In this document: positions 63,500 to 64,000 of the stretch, one piece after another | How positions within the stretch are numbered: the stretch's first letter is position 1 | Layout: every line of letters begins with the position of its first letter | From: Phytophthora colocasiae | Lineage: Eukaryota > Oomycota > Peronosporomycetes > Peronosporales > Peronosporaceae | DNA: 64,000 bases | Direction of reading: 5' to 3' | Assembly: GCA_018806915.1 (NCBI GenBank) | Contig: JAGKQI010000052.1 | Span: 806,001-870,000, forward strand | Made by a program: the position numbers and the translations under genes | Notes under the pieces: model-generated | What the model was told of the DNA's origin: nothing | Database searches by the model: none | Seen by the model: only the letters and a program-made list of their open reading frames with translations

Positions 63500-64000
63500 T
63501 CAATTCGACGTCTCGAACTTGGGAATGACGTTGCTGCGTTCCATCAAGTAGCACAACGTCTTGGAAGAGAGGCCCTTGGTCAAGTAGTCCGCTAGTTGGT
63601 TCTTAGACTCCTGGTAGGTCAGCTCAACCTCGCCACTGGCAATCTTCTCTCGGATGAAATGGTAGCGAATGTCGATGTGCTTGGTGCGAGCTTGATAACC
63701 GACATTCTTCGCCAAAGCCATGGCACCCTGGTTGTCCTCGTAGATCACCGTAGGGTCCACTTGCTTTGCACCAATGTCCTTGAGTAGTCGACGCAGCCAC
63801 ACTACTTCTTTGATGCACTCACTCAGAGCCATGTACTCTGCCTCAGTAGAACTCAGTGCGACCGTCTTCTGGAACGTCGAACGCCACACCACCGGAGCAC
63901 CACACATCATGAGCATCATTCCGCTCACTGAGCGTCTGTCGTCACGGTTACCGGCCCAGTCAGCATCCGAGTAAGCCGTCATCTCAGTTCCCAGTAGGCC
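63500..64000 (-). CDS. copia RNase H end, element 3 (partial)
   Basis: Open from the window edge to a stop at 63500. Carries SDADWAGNRDDRRSVSGMM, ALSSTEAEYMALSE and EDNQGAMALAKN of Ty1/copia RNase H, and the intact end LADYLTKGLSSKTLCYL that element 1 has lost by a 2-bp deletion. It could belong to a functional copy. Confidence 0.88.
   Translation of the reverse strand, partial: GLLGTEMTAYSDADWAGNRDDRRSVSGMMLMMCGAPVVWRSTFQKTVALSSTEAEYMALSECIKEVVWLRRLLKDIGAKQVDPTVIYEDNQGAMALAKNVGYQARTKHIDIRYHFIREKIASGEVELTYQESKNQLADYLTKGLSSKTLCYLMERSNVIPKFETSN

Larger units (their letters stand above)
63080..64000 (-). mobile_element. Ty1/copia element 3, 3' end only
   Basis: Minus-orientation element whose 3' LTR (63080-63492) abuts element 2. 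It continues past the window edge. It appears to have inserted into element 2, giving a nested structure. Confidence 0.9.

Overview
The window reads as nuclear DNA of an oomycete, most likely a Phytophthora species. The evidence is three Pep-13 type transglutaminase elicitors in a cluster, an RxLR effector start, a Crinkler-like header, short introns (about 50-85 bp, often GTACG/GTGCG...YAG), very close gene spacing and Ty1/copia elements. No rRNA, tRNA or CRISPR was seen.

Layout. 0-31 kb is a compact housekeeping block on both strands: protein kinase, small mitochondrial protein, THOC5, SSNA1/DIP13, a decayed mariner-like element, a TopBP1-like multi-BRCT protein, a mucin-like surface protein, a CBM9-like protein, a PDR-type ABCG transporter broken by one in-frame stop, an FAD monooxygenase, a subtilase, a 7-TM protein, an RmlB-type 4,6-dehydratase, urocanase and a 5'-nucleotidase-like enzyme. 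31-36 kb is a scrambled patch. It holds ankyrin-repeat fragments, a second partial copy of the nucleotidase 3' end, a Gly/Val-rich secreted protein with an inverted partial copy, and a near-perfect palindrome. 36-43 kb holds a type I membrane protein, a broken gene joining two Crinkler-like ubiquitin-fold headers to a HET-like domain, and NSE4. 43-54 kb holds the three transglutaminase elicitors. One carries about forty 72-bp repeats and one is frameshifted just before the Pep-13 motif. A SWEET sugar transporter follows. 56-64 kb is nested Ty1/copia DNA: one nearly complete element, one truncated element whose 5' LTR sits inside an RxLR effector, and one running off the window edge.

How the genes relate. 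The housekeeping genes share compact divergent or convergent spacing but no common pathway. The secreted and surface proteins (elicitors, mucin-like proteins, subtilase, RxLR) fit the host interface of a plant pathogen. Damage is concentrated in these surface or effector genes and in repeats. Several lesions are single-base indels in G/C runs, so sequencing or assembly error must be separated from real pseudogenes before the biology is trusted. Exon boundaries come from reading-frame continuity and GT/AG signals in this sequence only. No alignment or transcript data were available.
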